The translations under genes and the position numbers were made by a program. Below the pieces are notes generated by a model. That model had not been told where the DNA came from. It saw nothing but the letters and a program-made list of their open reading frames with translations, and ran no database searches. Positions 6,117 to 13,549 of a stretch of 15,268 nucleotides of DNA are shown here, piece by piece. The stretch lies in NCBI GenBank assembly GCA_963661545.1, contig CAVLCU010000058.1, positions 1-15,268 of the forward strand. The letters are read 5' to 3'. Each line of letters opens with the position of its first letter. The stretch's first letter is position 1. Source of the DNA: Scatomonas sp963661545. Lineage in GTDB: Bacteria; Bacillota; Clostridia; Lachnospirales; Lachnospiraceae.

Positions 6117-8078
6117 GTGAACTATACCAAGTATGCAGCTAAGGGAGCTGACGAGCTGGAAGCCTTGTTGGCTGACAAGGATCACCTGTTCGTCATTTCC
6201 TGCAACAAGTGTTTCAAGGAAATTGAAACAGGGCAAGAGCCGGAATGCAGTGAGTTTATAGCATTTGCTGCTGCCCGGGGCAAGACTGTAACAGGCAGCG
6301 CCATGGTTGATTTTCTCTGCAATCAGATCCAGACGGAGAAGAAATTAAGAGACATGATTCCGGAAGAAACCGAGAATATCATTGTCCTTTCCTGCGGTCT
6401 TGGCGTGCAGACCATAGCCGACATGGCAGACAAGCCGGTATTTACGGCAGCGGATTCTCTGAATTATATCGGTCATCATGGCATGGCCTTGACTCAGAAG
6501 ACCTGCGGAACCTGTGCCCAGTGCTTTCTGAACCTGACCGGAGGTATCTGTCCCATTGTGGATTGCTCCAAGAGTCTGATCAACGGCCAATGCGGAGGCG
6601 CTAAGAATGGCAAGTGTGAGATTGATCCCAAGAAAGATTGTGCCTGGGAGAAGATTTACCGGCGCCTGGAGAAGCAGGGTCGGCTGGAGGAGTTCCTGGC
6701 TCAGCCGGTTCAGGTGGGGGATTATTCCAAGGGCAATTTCAAAAGAATCAACGATTCTGTGAAGGCAGTCCGGGACAAGAGACTGGATGGCTATTATGGA
6801 GGAATTCATCCTTCCGAGCGCAAGGAATATACGGAGCATATGCCTTTGCAGAAGTTCCCGGAGCCGGAGCTTGTGGTCATTCCGACCTCTATGCATGCGG
6901 GGGCGCCTGCGGCTCCCCTGGTTCAGGTGGGAGATCCGGTCAAGGTAGGCCAGAAGATTGCGGAGGCTCCTTCCTTTATCAGTGCCAATGTGCATTCCAG
7001 CGTCAGCGGTACTGTCATCGCTGTGGAACCCAGGGTACATCCCAATAAGGGACCGGGGGTTCTGTCCATTGTAATTCGGTCGGATGGAAAGAATACCCTG
7101 GATGAGTCTGTTCATCCCTTCCCGGATCTGGACAATTTGAGCAAGGAAGAGATTATCGACATCGTTCGGGACAAGGGTATCACCGGCATGGGTGGAGCAG
7201 GCTTTCCTACTTATGTCAAGCTGCAGCCCAACAAACCCATAGATGCGGTTCTGTTGAACGGCTGCGAATGTGAGCCGATTCTGACGGCAGACCACCGGGT
7301 TCTGCTGGAGTATGCGGAGGATGTGATCTTCGGTCTTCGGGCCATTATGAAGGCAGTGGATGCCCCCAAGGGTATTATTGTTATTGAGGATAACAAGCCG
7401 GATGCTCTGGAACTGATGCGGGCTAAAGTGGCAGACTATGACAATATAGAAGTAGCCGGGGTCAGAACCAAGTATCCCCAGGGAGCTGAGAAGATGCTGA
7501 TCAAGAATGTGATGAAGCGTCAGGTGCCCAGCGGCGGTCTTCCGGCGGATGTGGGCGCCGTGGTCAGCAATGTCAGCAGCGCCAAAGCTATCTCGGATGC
7601 CATTCAAAAGGGTCTGCCTCCTGTGGAACGAGCAGTTTCCGTCACCGGGGAGCGAATCAAGAACCCCGGCAATTATATGGTGAAGATAGGCACCAATGTC
7701 CAGGATATCATCGACTATTGTGGCGGTATTACGGCTGACCATGTAACAGTTAAGATGGGCGGGCCTATGATGGGAGCGGTTCTGACAGACAGGAATGTTC
7801 CCATTATCAAGGGATCCAATGGAATTATTGCCATAGATACAGACCAGACCCAGGAGATGGCCTGTATTCGATGCGGGCGCTGCGTGGATGTCTGTCCCAT
7901 GGAATTGGCTCCCCTTAATTTTGCAAAATATGTAGAGGAAGGTAACCCCCAGGCACTTCTGGACAACCATATCAAGGACTGCTTCGAGTGTGGCTGCTGT
8001 CAATATATCTGTTCCTCCAAGATTCCTCTGGTTACTAAGATCAGAGCCGGCAAAAAAGCGATCATGGAGGTGAAGTAG
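6117..8078 (+). CDS. rnfC2: MetV-RnfC fusion: RnfC2-like subunit of methylene-THF reductase
   Basis: 653 aa from GTG 6117. GGAG at 6106-6109 is 7 nt from this GTG but only 4 nt from an in-frame TTG at 6114, so GTG is preferred. Residues about 1-210 form a MetV-type domain with 12 cysteines matching those of the next gene (C29, C32, C68, C93, C130, C133, C136 and others). About 240-653 is RnfC-like: a barrel-sandwich region, the flavin/nucleotide motif GMGGAGFP (357-364), an SLBB-like region, and two C-x2-C-x2-C-x3-C clusters (C583/586/589/593 and C622/625/628/632). Such proteins oxidise NADH at FMN and pass electrons through Fe-S clusters. With MetV and MetF following directly, it resembles the MetF-MetV-RnfC2 reductase described in Acetobacterium woodii. 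No membrane segment is visible and no other rnf genes are present, so a role in the membrane Rnf complex is unlikely. Confidence 0.87.
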   Translation: MNYTKYAAKGADELEALLADKDHLFVISCNKCFKEIETGQEPECSEFIAFAAARGKTVTGSAMVDFLCNQIQTEKKLRDMIPEETENIIVLSCGLGVQTIADMADKPVFTAADSLNYIGHHGMALTQKTCGTCAQCFLNLTGGICPIVDCSKSLINGQCGGAKNGKCEIDPKKDCAWEKIYRRLEKQGRLEEFLAQPVQVGDYSKGNFKRINDSVKAVRDKRLDGYYGGIHPSERKEYTEHMPLQKFPEPELVVIPTSMHAGAPAAPLVQVGDPVKVGQKIAEAPSFISANVHSSVSGTVIAVEPRVHPNKGPGVLSIVIRSDGKNTLDESVHPFPDLDNLSKEEIIDIVRDKGITGMGGAGFPTYVKLQPNKPIDAVLLNGCECEPILTADHRVLLEYAEDVIFGLRAIMKAVDAPKGIIVIEDNKPDALELMRAKVADYDNIEVAGVRTKYPQGAEKMLIKNVMKRQVPSGGLPADVGAVVSNVSSAKAISDAIQKGLPPVERAVSVTGERIKNPGNYMVKIGTNVQDIIDYCGGITADHVTVKMGGPMMGAVLTDRNVPIIKGSNGIIAIDTDQTQEMACIRCGRCVDVCPMELAPLNFAKYVEEGNPQALLDNHIKDCFECGCCQYICSSKIPLVTKIRAGKKAIMEVK

Positions 8079-8079
8079 T

Positions 8080-8712
8080 ATGTTGATAACTCAGATCAAA
8101 TCCAAGGAAGAGATCCTGTCTGTGGCTCAGGGGAAGATATTCATCATCCATTGTCACGGGTGCCAGGAGGTGGAATTTCCGGAGGCAGAGGCCGGACAGC
8201 TGCAGAAGGAATTGTCTGCCGAGGGAAGGGTAACCGGAGTCATGACCACAGACTATATCTGTAATCCGGACAATATGAGGCTGCGTCTTCGAGGGTATCT
8301 GGCTCAGATCGAAGAGGCCGACCTGGTGCTGGTATTTTCCTGTGGGGTGGGAGTCCAAACTGTTGCTGACTTTTTGGAGGACAAGAAGGTATGTGCAGGC
8401 TGTGATACCCTGCGCCTGCCGGGCTTTCAGGGAGTTACCCCCCTGGAGTATGATTGCCGACAGTGCGGCCAGTGCTATCTGAATCTGACCGGAGGCATCT
8501 GCCCCATCACTGCCTGCTCCAAGAGCCTGCTCAACGGGCCTTGCGGCGGCACTAAGAATGGCAAATGCGAGGTGGATCCGGAGATGGATTGCGGATGGGA
8601 GAGAATCTATCGTCGGTTGGAACAATTGGGACATTTAGACCTTCTGAAATGCCCGGTTCAGCTGCGCAATTATTCGACGGATGATGTAACCAAAGAATGC
8701 AAAGAGTCGTAA
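8080..8712 (+). CDS. metV: MetV-type zinc/Fe-S subunit of methylene-THF reductase
   Basis: 210 aa, a stand-alone methylene-THF reductase C-terminal-type protein. Cysteines are concentrated in motifs: HCHGC (C25, C28), C61, SCGVG (C88), CRQCGQC (C126, C129, C132), then C141, C146, C155, C163 and C171. The signature LTGGICPI-x2-CSKSLLNGPCGG is shared almost residue for residue with the N-terminal domain of the preceding gene. C105 and C108 (CAGC) are extra here. In acetogens MetV partners MetF and relays electrons to its flavin. The gene starts 1 nt after the upstream stop, with GGAGG in the end of rnfC2, so translation is probably coupled. metF follows 21 nt later. It is a paralogue of the fused domain, not a fragment: the reading frame and length are normal. 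Confidence 0.88.
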   Translation: MLITQIKSKEEILSVAQGKIFIIHCHGCQEVEFPEAEAGQLQKELSAEGRVTGVMTTDYICNPDNMRLRLRGYLAQIEEADLVLVFSCGVGVQTVADFLEDKKVCAGCDTLRLPGFQGVTPLEYDCRQCGQCYLNLTGGICPITACSKSLLNGPCGGTKNGKCEVDPEMDCGWERIYRRLEQLGHLDLLKCPVQLRNYSTDDVTKECKES

Positions 8713-8733
8713 GACAGGTAGGAGCGATAGAAA

Positions 8734-9612
8734 ATGAGAATTACAGACTTATTTCAACAGGGCCAATTCGTGATTTCAGCTGAAGTCGGACCGCCCAAGG
8801 GGATTCATATAGAGCAGATGGTAGAGGAGGCTAAGGAATATCTGTCCGGGGTTCATGCTGTCAACGTAACAGACAATCAGTCCTCCGTTATGCGGCTGGG
8901 CTCTCTGGCCACTTGTAAGGTTTTGCAGGATGCGGGACTCAATGCCATCTTCCAGCTGACTTGCAGGGACAGGAATCGGATTGCCTTGCAGTCGGATCTC
9001 TTAAGTGCTGCCATGCTGGGAATTGAAAATGTGCTGGCTCTGACCGGTGACCACACCAAGCTGGGGGATCATCCCCAGGCAAAACCGGTCTTTGATCTGG
9101 ATTCTGTTTCCCTGCTGCATACCATGGGTCTGCTGGAAAAGGGCAAGGATCTGGGAGGCAATGACCTGGTGGGAGAGCCGCCTAAGTTTGCCAAGGGTGC
9201 CGTGGTATCCCCCTGCAGCGATTCGGTGGATGCCCAGCTGGCCAAGATGGAACGCAAGGTGAAGGCCGGTGCGGAGTTCTTCCAGACCCAGGCGGTCTTC
9301 GAGCCGGAGCGCTTTATCCGGTTTATGGAGAAGGCAAAGCAGTTCGGCAAGCCGGTGCAGGTTGGCATCATTATTCCCAAGAATGTGGGAATGTGCAAGT
9401 TCATGAATAACAATGTAGCCGGTATTCACGTACCGGATCAGATGCTGGAGGAGCTGCGGGCAGATAAGGAGAAGACCAAGGCCGGAATTACCGGCGTGGA
9501 GATCGCAGCCCGTATTATTCGTGAATGTAAACCCTATTGCCAGGGCGTGCATATTATGTCCCTGGGCTGGGAATCTAAGATTCCCGGACTTCTGGAATTG
9601 GCAGGCATCTGA
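8734..9612 (+). CDS. metF: Methylenetetrahydrofolate reductase, flavin TIM-barrel subunit
   Basis: 292 aa, the usual size for a single-domain MetF. The catalytic acid is E17 in SAEVGPP, matching the EFFPP-type motif. Other conserved stretches are TDNQ (46-49), TCRDRNR (76-82), LTGDH (103-107), FDLDSVSLL (120-128) and FFQTQAVF (182-189), which line the FAD and folate sites. It reduces 5,10-methylene-THF to 5-methyl-THF in the cytosol. Lying directly after the RnfC-like fusion and MetV, it should receive electrons through those partners rather than directly from NAD(P)H. TAGGAG at 8719-8724 supports the ATG. The product feeds corrinoid methyltransferases in methionine synthesis or the Wood-Ljungdahl pathway; the window cannot tell which dominates. 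Confidence 0.93.
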   Translation: MRITDLFQQGQFVISAEVGPPKGIHIEQMVEEAKEYLSGVHAVNVTDNQSSVMRLGSLATCKVLQDAGLNAIFQLTCRDRNRIALQSDLLSAAMLGIENVLALTGDHTKLGDHPQAKPVFDLDSVSLLHTMGLLEKGKDLGGNDLVGEPPKFAKGAVVSPCSDSVDAQLAKMERKVKAGAEFFQTQAVFEPERFIRFMEKAKQFGKPVQVGIIIPKNVGMCKFMNNNVAGIHVPDQMLEELRADKEKTKAGITGVEIAARIIRECKPYCQGVHIMSLGWESKIPGLLELAGI

Positions 9613-9663
9613 TCAAGATCAGGAATCCGGCGTCGGCCGCCATGGACGTTTACCAATAAAAGT

Positions 9664-9705
9664 CCCCTGCTCCAGGTTTTATCCTGGGGCAGGGGATTTT
9701 TTTTT
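9664..9705 (+). terminator. Strong intrinsic terminator after metF, possibly bidirectional
   Basis: A 13-bp stem (9664-9676 with 9683-9695, one T-G pair) closes a 6-nt TTTTAT loop and is followed by nine T residues (9697-9705). Read on the minus strand the stem is followed by ACTTTTATT, so it may also end the convergent membrane-protein transcript. Confidence 0.95.
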
Positions 9706-9714
9706 GGTGCGCCT

Positions 9715-10434
9715 TCATTCCTTATCCAGATCCAGGAAGGCAGCGAAGCTGCGGAAGAGGGGCGGAAATTCGAAATATTGATCCAGCAGATTAGAGAAGA
9801 ATCCGATGATGCTTCCGTTGATGAGAGCCATAACAAAGGTTCCCCAGCTGATTCCTACAAACCGGCCGAAGAAGCAGAAGGTTAAGAGAATGCTCAGGGA
9901 CAGACAGGTCAGGTCAAAGCAGGTCTTGAAGCGGGAAACCTTGATCTGATAGCGGTGAGAAACCGCTTTGACAAAGAAGTCATAAAGCTGGGGATAAAAG
10001 TAGGTTTTGAAGAAGAGGGCAATGGAGAAGGCGGTCAGGAGTACTCCCAGGACATATAGGAGAATCCGAAGTCCCAGGGCCATGCTGCCAGGTGGGGTCA
10101 CGGCAGAGTCGAAGCAGGGAAGTCTCCGCCACAGATCCAGCACAAAGCCATAGAAAAGACAGGTCACAAAGGACATCAGATAGGCAAAACGAAACCTGCG
10201 CAGAACCAGGCATAAGAGGATAAATAAGCAGGCCTGCACGATATATTCCGCCTGGCCGAAGGTGATGATGCCCAGTTTCAGGCTCAGCAGATAGGCAGGC
10301 GCTACGATCATGGATACTCCAAAGCCCGTGCTTGTCAGTATGGCAACTGAGAGGGAGAGGAGAGCCACAGCGACAAAGTAGATGAGTTCCCCGGGAAGTT
10401 TTATCTTTGTATTCTTTCTTTTTGCATTCTTCAT
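9715..10434 (-). CDS. YczE/YitT-like (DUF6198-type) integral membrane protein
   Basis: 239 aa with a basic N-terminus (MKNAKRKNTKIK) and about five to six hydrophobic segments, near residues 14-36, 42-60, 65-82, 121-146, 172-192 and 195-216. The first segment ends in STGFGVSM and the last region reads GISWGTFVMALINGSIIGF; these glycine-rich turns are typical of YczE/YitT-type membrane proteins of unknown function. Cytoplasmic loops are rich in Arg and Lys. It is convergent with metF and has its own promoter, so it is probably not functionally tied to either neighbouring operon. A GGCGG motif about 10 nt upstream may be the ribosome binding site. No transport substrate can be named. Confidence 0.75.
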   Translation of the reverse strand: MKNAKRKNTKIKLPGELIYFVAVALLSLSVAILTSTGFGVSMIVAPAYLLSLKLGIITFGQAEYIVQACLFILLCLVLRRFRFAYLMSFVTCLFYGFVLDLWRRLPCFDSAVTPPGSMALGLRILLYVLGVLLTAFSIALFFKTYFYPQLYDFFVKAVSHRYQIKVSRFKTCFDLTCLSLSILLTFCFFGRFVGISWGTFVMALINGSIIGFFSNLLDQYFEFPPLFRSFAAFLDLDKE

Positions 10435-10473
10435 GTTGGAAATTCCGCCTTTCTTCCTGTGATATCAGCAGTT

Positions 10474-10502
10474 AGTATAACGTGTGAGGAAATATTTTTC
10501 AA
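10474..10502 (-). promoter_or_regulatory. Promoter of the YczE/YitT-like gene
   Basis: On the minus strand TTGAAA (plus 10497-10502) and TATACT (plus 10474-10479) are 17 bp apart, a strong sigma-A-like promoter. Transcription should start near 10467, about 33 nt before the start codon. Confidence 0.75.
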
Positions 10503-10571
10503 GTGTCACCATAGGTTGGGGCTTTAGAATAGCCAAACTGGGCTTATGATACCAGGAGGAAGGGAATGGGA

Positions 10572-10600
10572 TTGACCCATGACAAATGCAATGGTACAAT
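10572..10600 (+). promoter_or_regulatory. Promoter of the nucleotidyltransferase/cob operon
   Basis: TTGACC (10572-10577) and TACAAT (10595-10600) are 17 bp apart, with an extended TGG before the -10. Transcription starts near 10607. The upstream in-frame ATG at 10586 therefore lies inside the promoter and cannot be the translation start from this promoter. No other clear promoter appears before cobT. Confidence 0.8.
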
Positions 10601-10630
10601 AGCGGGGAGGAATCGGAAAGGAGTTTTTTC

Positions 10631-11827
10631 ATGGCGGAAGATCAATTTCTCCTTCTTCTTCGCAGCTTTATCCAGGATGAGCCCCCGAAGGAAGCGGCTT
10701 CGTGGGAGGTATCTGCCCTGCTGCAATGTGCAGCCCGGCAGAATCTTTTACCCATTTTGGCTTATCAGAATAAACGATGGCACTTGTTCCGGGATCAGGA
10801 GGTCAATCGTTGTCTGGACAACCTTCTCCATAGAACTGTTGCGGAAAATGTGAATCGTTATATGGAATTTCAGAAGCTGTCAGAGAATTTCACGGCTCAC
10901 GGAATTGCTCATATGCCGGTAAAGGGCTATTATCTCCAGCATCTTTATCCCAGCCCGGAGCTGAGAACCTTCGGTGATATCGATCTTTTGATTCATCCCG
11001 GCGACCGCAAGAGAAGCCATGGCCTTTTGCAGTCCCTGGGCTATCAGGTCAGGAATGATTGGGAGCCCACCTACTCCTATCAGAGAGGAGTGGAATATTA
11101 TGAGGTGCATACCAATCTGATGGATGGCAATCTGGATGACCGGTCTGACCTGCAGGCTTATTTCGACAATGCCTGGCGTCATGCCCACCTGGAGGAGGGC
11201 TTACGGTATGAGCCGGATCTGGATTTTCATCTGATCTATATTCTTTGCCACCTGGCCAAGCATCTCTATGGTGGCGGTGCGGGAATCCGCATGTACCTGG
11301 ATATAGCTCTTTTTATCCATCAATATCGACAGGATTTGGACTGGAAGCTGGTAATGGGGGAGATGAAGGAGCTGAGACTGACTGGCTTTTTCTATACCGT
11401 ACTGCATGCCTGTCAGGCCTGGCTGGGGGTGGAAACGGATTCCCTTGTCCGGGAAGGGGAGGGTGGCCGGATCCTGGCAGCAAGGGATGAGGAAATCCTG
11501 GAACGGCTTTTGGGCTATACTTTGGATGCCGATCTGTTTGGCCATCTGCGGGATCATTCCGTGATCCAGCTGCGCAATGTCGGCGGCAGGGAAGTATCCA
11601 AGGGTAAGGTGGTTCGGAAAATGATTTTTCCTTCTGTGAAGGAGATCCAGCGCCGTTATACCTTCCTTCAGCATCAGCCCTGGCTTCTTCCCCTGGCCTG
11701 GCTGGTGCGTCTTCTGGTCAACAGTGGGCAGATACCCGCTCGCCTGCGAGAGATGAAGCAGGTAAGGAAGACAGAAGCAGAGACGGTAGAGGAATATGAT
11801 GCATTTATGAGAAAACTTGGTTTATAA
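10631..11827 (+). CDS. Uncharacterised nucleotidyltransferase-fold protein (NTP_transf_5 type)
   Basis: 398 aa from ATG 10631, chosen because AAAGGAG (10617-10623) is 7 nt upstream and the alternative ATG at 10586 lies in the promoter. The family signature is PVKG (96-99) followed by RTFGDIDLLI (112-121), where D116 and D118 are the likely metal-binding carboxylates of a polymerase-beta-type nucleotidyltransferase. A conserved-looking VEYYEVHTNL follows near 149-158 and a helical HLAKHLYGGGAGIRMYLDI stretch further on. Such proteins are often found in surface polysaccharide or biosynthetic clusters, but their substrates are mostly unknown. Here the gene is the first of the transcript leading into cobT, with a 34-nt gap and no terminator. 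That link to corrinoid assembly is positional only. No signal peptide is seen. Confidence 0.75.
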   Translation: MAEDQFLLLLRSFIQDEPPKEAASWEVSALLQCAARQNLLPILAYQNKRWHLFRDQEVNRCLDNLLHRTVAENVNRYMEFQKLSENFTAHGIAHMPVKGYYLQHLYPSPELRTFGDIDLLIHPGDRKRSHGLLQSLGYQVRNDWEPTYSYQRGVEYYEVHTNLMDGNLDDRSDLQAYFDNAWRHAHLEEGLRYEPDLDFHLIYILCHLAKHLYGGGAGIRMYLDIALFIHQYRQDLDWKLVMGEMKELRLTGFFYTVLHACQAWLGVETDSLVREGEGGRILAARDEEILERLLGYTLDADLFGHLRDHSVIQLRNVGGREVSKGKVVRKMIFPSVKEIQRRYTFLQHQPWLLPLAWLVRLLVNSGQIPARLREMKQVRKTEAETVEEYDAFMRKLGL

Positions 11828-11861
11828 AAGCAACAGCGTGATTTAGGAAGGAAGCGAACCT

Positions 11862-12911
11862 ATGACATTAGAGGAGACAGTAGAGAAGATTGCACCCTTA
11901 GATGGGGAGGCCATGGAGGCGGCTCGCAGACATTGGGATTCTATCGCAAAGCCCTTGCACAGTCTGGGCAAGCTGGAGGATGCAGTGGTACAGATGGCTG
12001 GCATTCAGAAGACAGCCCGGGTTGACATTTCCAGAAAGGCATTACTGGTGCTTTGTGCGGACAATGGGGTGGTAGAGGAGGGGGTCACCCAGACCGGTCA
12101 GGAGGTAACCGCTCAGGTGGCGGAGAATTTCCTGGAGGAGAAGGCTTCGGCCGGGATTCTCTGCCGCAAAGCGGGAGCGGATATTTTCCCCATTGACATG
12201 GGAATTTATCGGGATACCAATATTCGCAATTGCAAGATTGCCTACGGAACGAAGAATATGGTCAAGGAAGCTGCCATGACCCGGGAAGAGGCGGTAGAGG
12301 CCTTGGAAACGGGAATTATGCTGGCTTTGGAGAAGAAGGAGGAGGGGTATCAGATCCTGGCCACCGGTGAGATGGGGATCGGCAATACCACCACCAGCAG
12401 CGCCATTGCTTCTGTACTTCTGAACCGTCCGGTGGAGGAGATGACAGGACGGGGAGCAGGCCTGAGCAGGGAAGGGCTGGATCGCAAGATCGGCGCCATT
12501 CGCAAGGCCATTGCCTTGCATGAACCCAATCCGGAGGATCCCCTGGATGTATTAGCCAAGGTAGGGGGCTTTGATATTGCCGGCATGGCCGGTGTTTTCC
12601 TGGGAGGGGCTGCAGCTGGGCTGCCTGTAGTGATGGACGGATTCATATCCGGCGTAGCGGCGCTGATGGCCATCCGCCTTTGTCCCCAGGCGGCGGATTA
12701 TATCCTGGCTTCCCATGTATCCAGGGAGCCGGCGGCAGGGCTCCTTCTGCAGGCTCTGGGCAAGGAGGCCTTTCTGACCTGCGATATGTGCCTGGGAGAG
12801 GGTACCGGTGCGGTGCTTCTCTTCCCGATTTTGGAAATGGGACTGGAGGTCTATCATAAAATGGCGACCTTTGAGGAAAATGACATTGAGGCCTATGTTC
12901 CCCTGCAATGA
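11862..12911 (+). CDS. cobT: Nicotinate-nucleotide:dimethylbenzimidazole phosphoribosyltransferase
   Basis: 349 aa, full length for CobT. Hallmarks are KPLHSLGKLE (30-39, corresponding to the KPxGSLGxLE substrate loop), ADNGV (66-70), TGEMGIGNTTTSSAI (168-182), the KVGGFDIAGMAG segment (233-244), DGFIS (259-263) and LGEGTGA (311-317), whose E313 matches the catalytic glutamate. It makes alpha-ribazole phosphate (or a related lower base ribotide) from a benzimidazole base and nicotinate mononucleotide. It starts 34 nt after the nucleotidyltransferase gene, with GGAAGGAAG as ribosome binding site. cobU, cobS, a CobU-like gene and cobC follow, so it begins a nucleotide-loop assembly set. Which lower base is used cannot be read from the sequence. 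No cobalamin riboswitch is seen upstream. Confidence 0.95.
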   Translation: MTLEETVEKIAPLDGEAMEAARRHWDSIAKPLHSLGKLEDAVVQMAGIQKTARVDISRKALLVLCADNGVVEEGVTQTGQEVTAQVAENFLEEKASAGILCRKAGADIFPIDMGIYRDTNIRNCKIAYGTKNMVKEAAMTREEAVEALETGIMLALEKKEEGYQILATGEMGIGNTTTSSAIASVLLNRPVEEMTGRGAGLSREGLDRKIGAIRKAIALHEPNPEDPLDVLAKVGGFDIAGMAGVFLGGAAAGLPVVMDGFISGVAALMAIRLCPQAADYILASHVSREPAAGLLLQALGKEAFLTCDMCLGEGTGAVLLFPILEMGLEVYHKMATFEENDIEAYVPLQ

Positions 12912-13012
12912 GGGTGGATGGCAAAGGCAGGCAGGATAGAGAAGGAACCACAGCAGCTGGCAGATGCGTGTTTGAAAGAAGGGAACCGGCAAAGGAAGGA
13001 GATCGAAAGAGG

Positions 13013-13549
13013 ATGATGCATGTGATTACCGGGGGATCCGGAAGCGGCAAATCCAGGTATGCAGAGGAGCAGATCCTGGAGCTGGGGGAGAACAGGCGGA
13101 TCTATGTGGCAACGATGCAGCCCTATGACCAGGAAAGCTATCAGCGGATCGACAGACACCGTCTGATGCGAGCCGAGAAGAAGTTTGAGACTTTGGAGTG
13201 CTATACGGGACTTTTCGGGCTGCAGGTGCCAAAGGGCTGCAATATTCTTCTGGAATGCATGTCCAATCTTGTGGCAAATGAGATGTTTCAGCCGGGAGCA
13301 GCAGGTCTTCATACCATAAATGCAGTTCTGGACGGGGTGGTCCATCTGCGGGACCAGGCAGCGAATTTGATTATTGTTACCAATGAAATCTTCTCGGACG
13401 GGGCTTCCTACAGTGACCAGACTCGAATCTATCAGCAATATCTGGGAGCCATCAATCAGCAGATTGCCCATATGGCGGATCGGGTGACAGAGGTGGTCTA
13501 TGGGATTCCCATCCCGCTTAAAGACCGGGAGCGGGAGGCTTTGGCATGA
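13013..13549 (+). CDS. cobU: Adenosylcobinamide kinase / adenosylcobinamide-phosphate guanylyltransferase
   Basis: 178 aa from ATG 13013, the normal CobU size. An in-frame ORF extends upstream to 12908, but its first 35 residues are charged, low-complexity and precede the fold; AGGAAGGAG at 12993-13001 supports 13013 (13016 is possible). Residues 7-14 form the Walker A motif GGSGSGKS. R45-I-D-R-H49-R is the conserved histidine motif where GMP becomes linked. LLECMSNLVANEMF (79-92) is the second nucleotide-site motif and TNE (123-125) a third. The usual loop after TNE (GxGIVP) is replaced by IFSDGASYSD, which is unusual. The enzyme phosphorylates adenosylcobinamide and converts it to the GDP derivative for CobS. 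It overlaps cobS by ATGA (13546-13549). The 101-nt gap to cobT holds no hairpin I can support. Confidence 0.9.
   Translation: MMHVITGGSGSGKSRYAEEQILELGENRRIYVATMQPYDQESYQRIDRHRLMRAEKKFETLECYTGLFGLQVPKGCNILLECMSNLVANEMFQPGAAGLHTINAVLDGVVHLRDQAANLIIVTNEIFSDGASYSDQTRIYQQYLGAINQQIAHMADRVTEVVYGIPIPLKDREREALA

Noticed and set aside
6345..8003. A 552-residue open frame on the minus strand opposite metV-rnfC
   Set aside because: It is antisense to a well-supported Fe-S flavoprotein. It has no recognisable motifs and is caused by the codon use of the plus-strand gene.
12912..13012. N-terminal extension of CobU or a regulatory RNA between cobT and cobU
   Set aside because: The in-frame extension is charged and low in complexity and lies before the conserved CobU fold. 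No stable hairpin or riboswitch core could be drawn, and a ribosome binding site supports the internal ATG.
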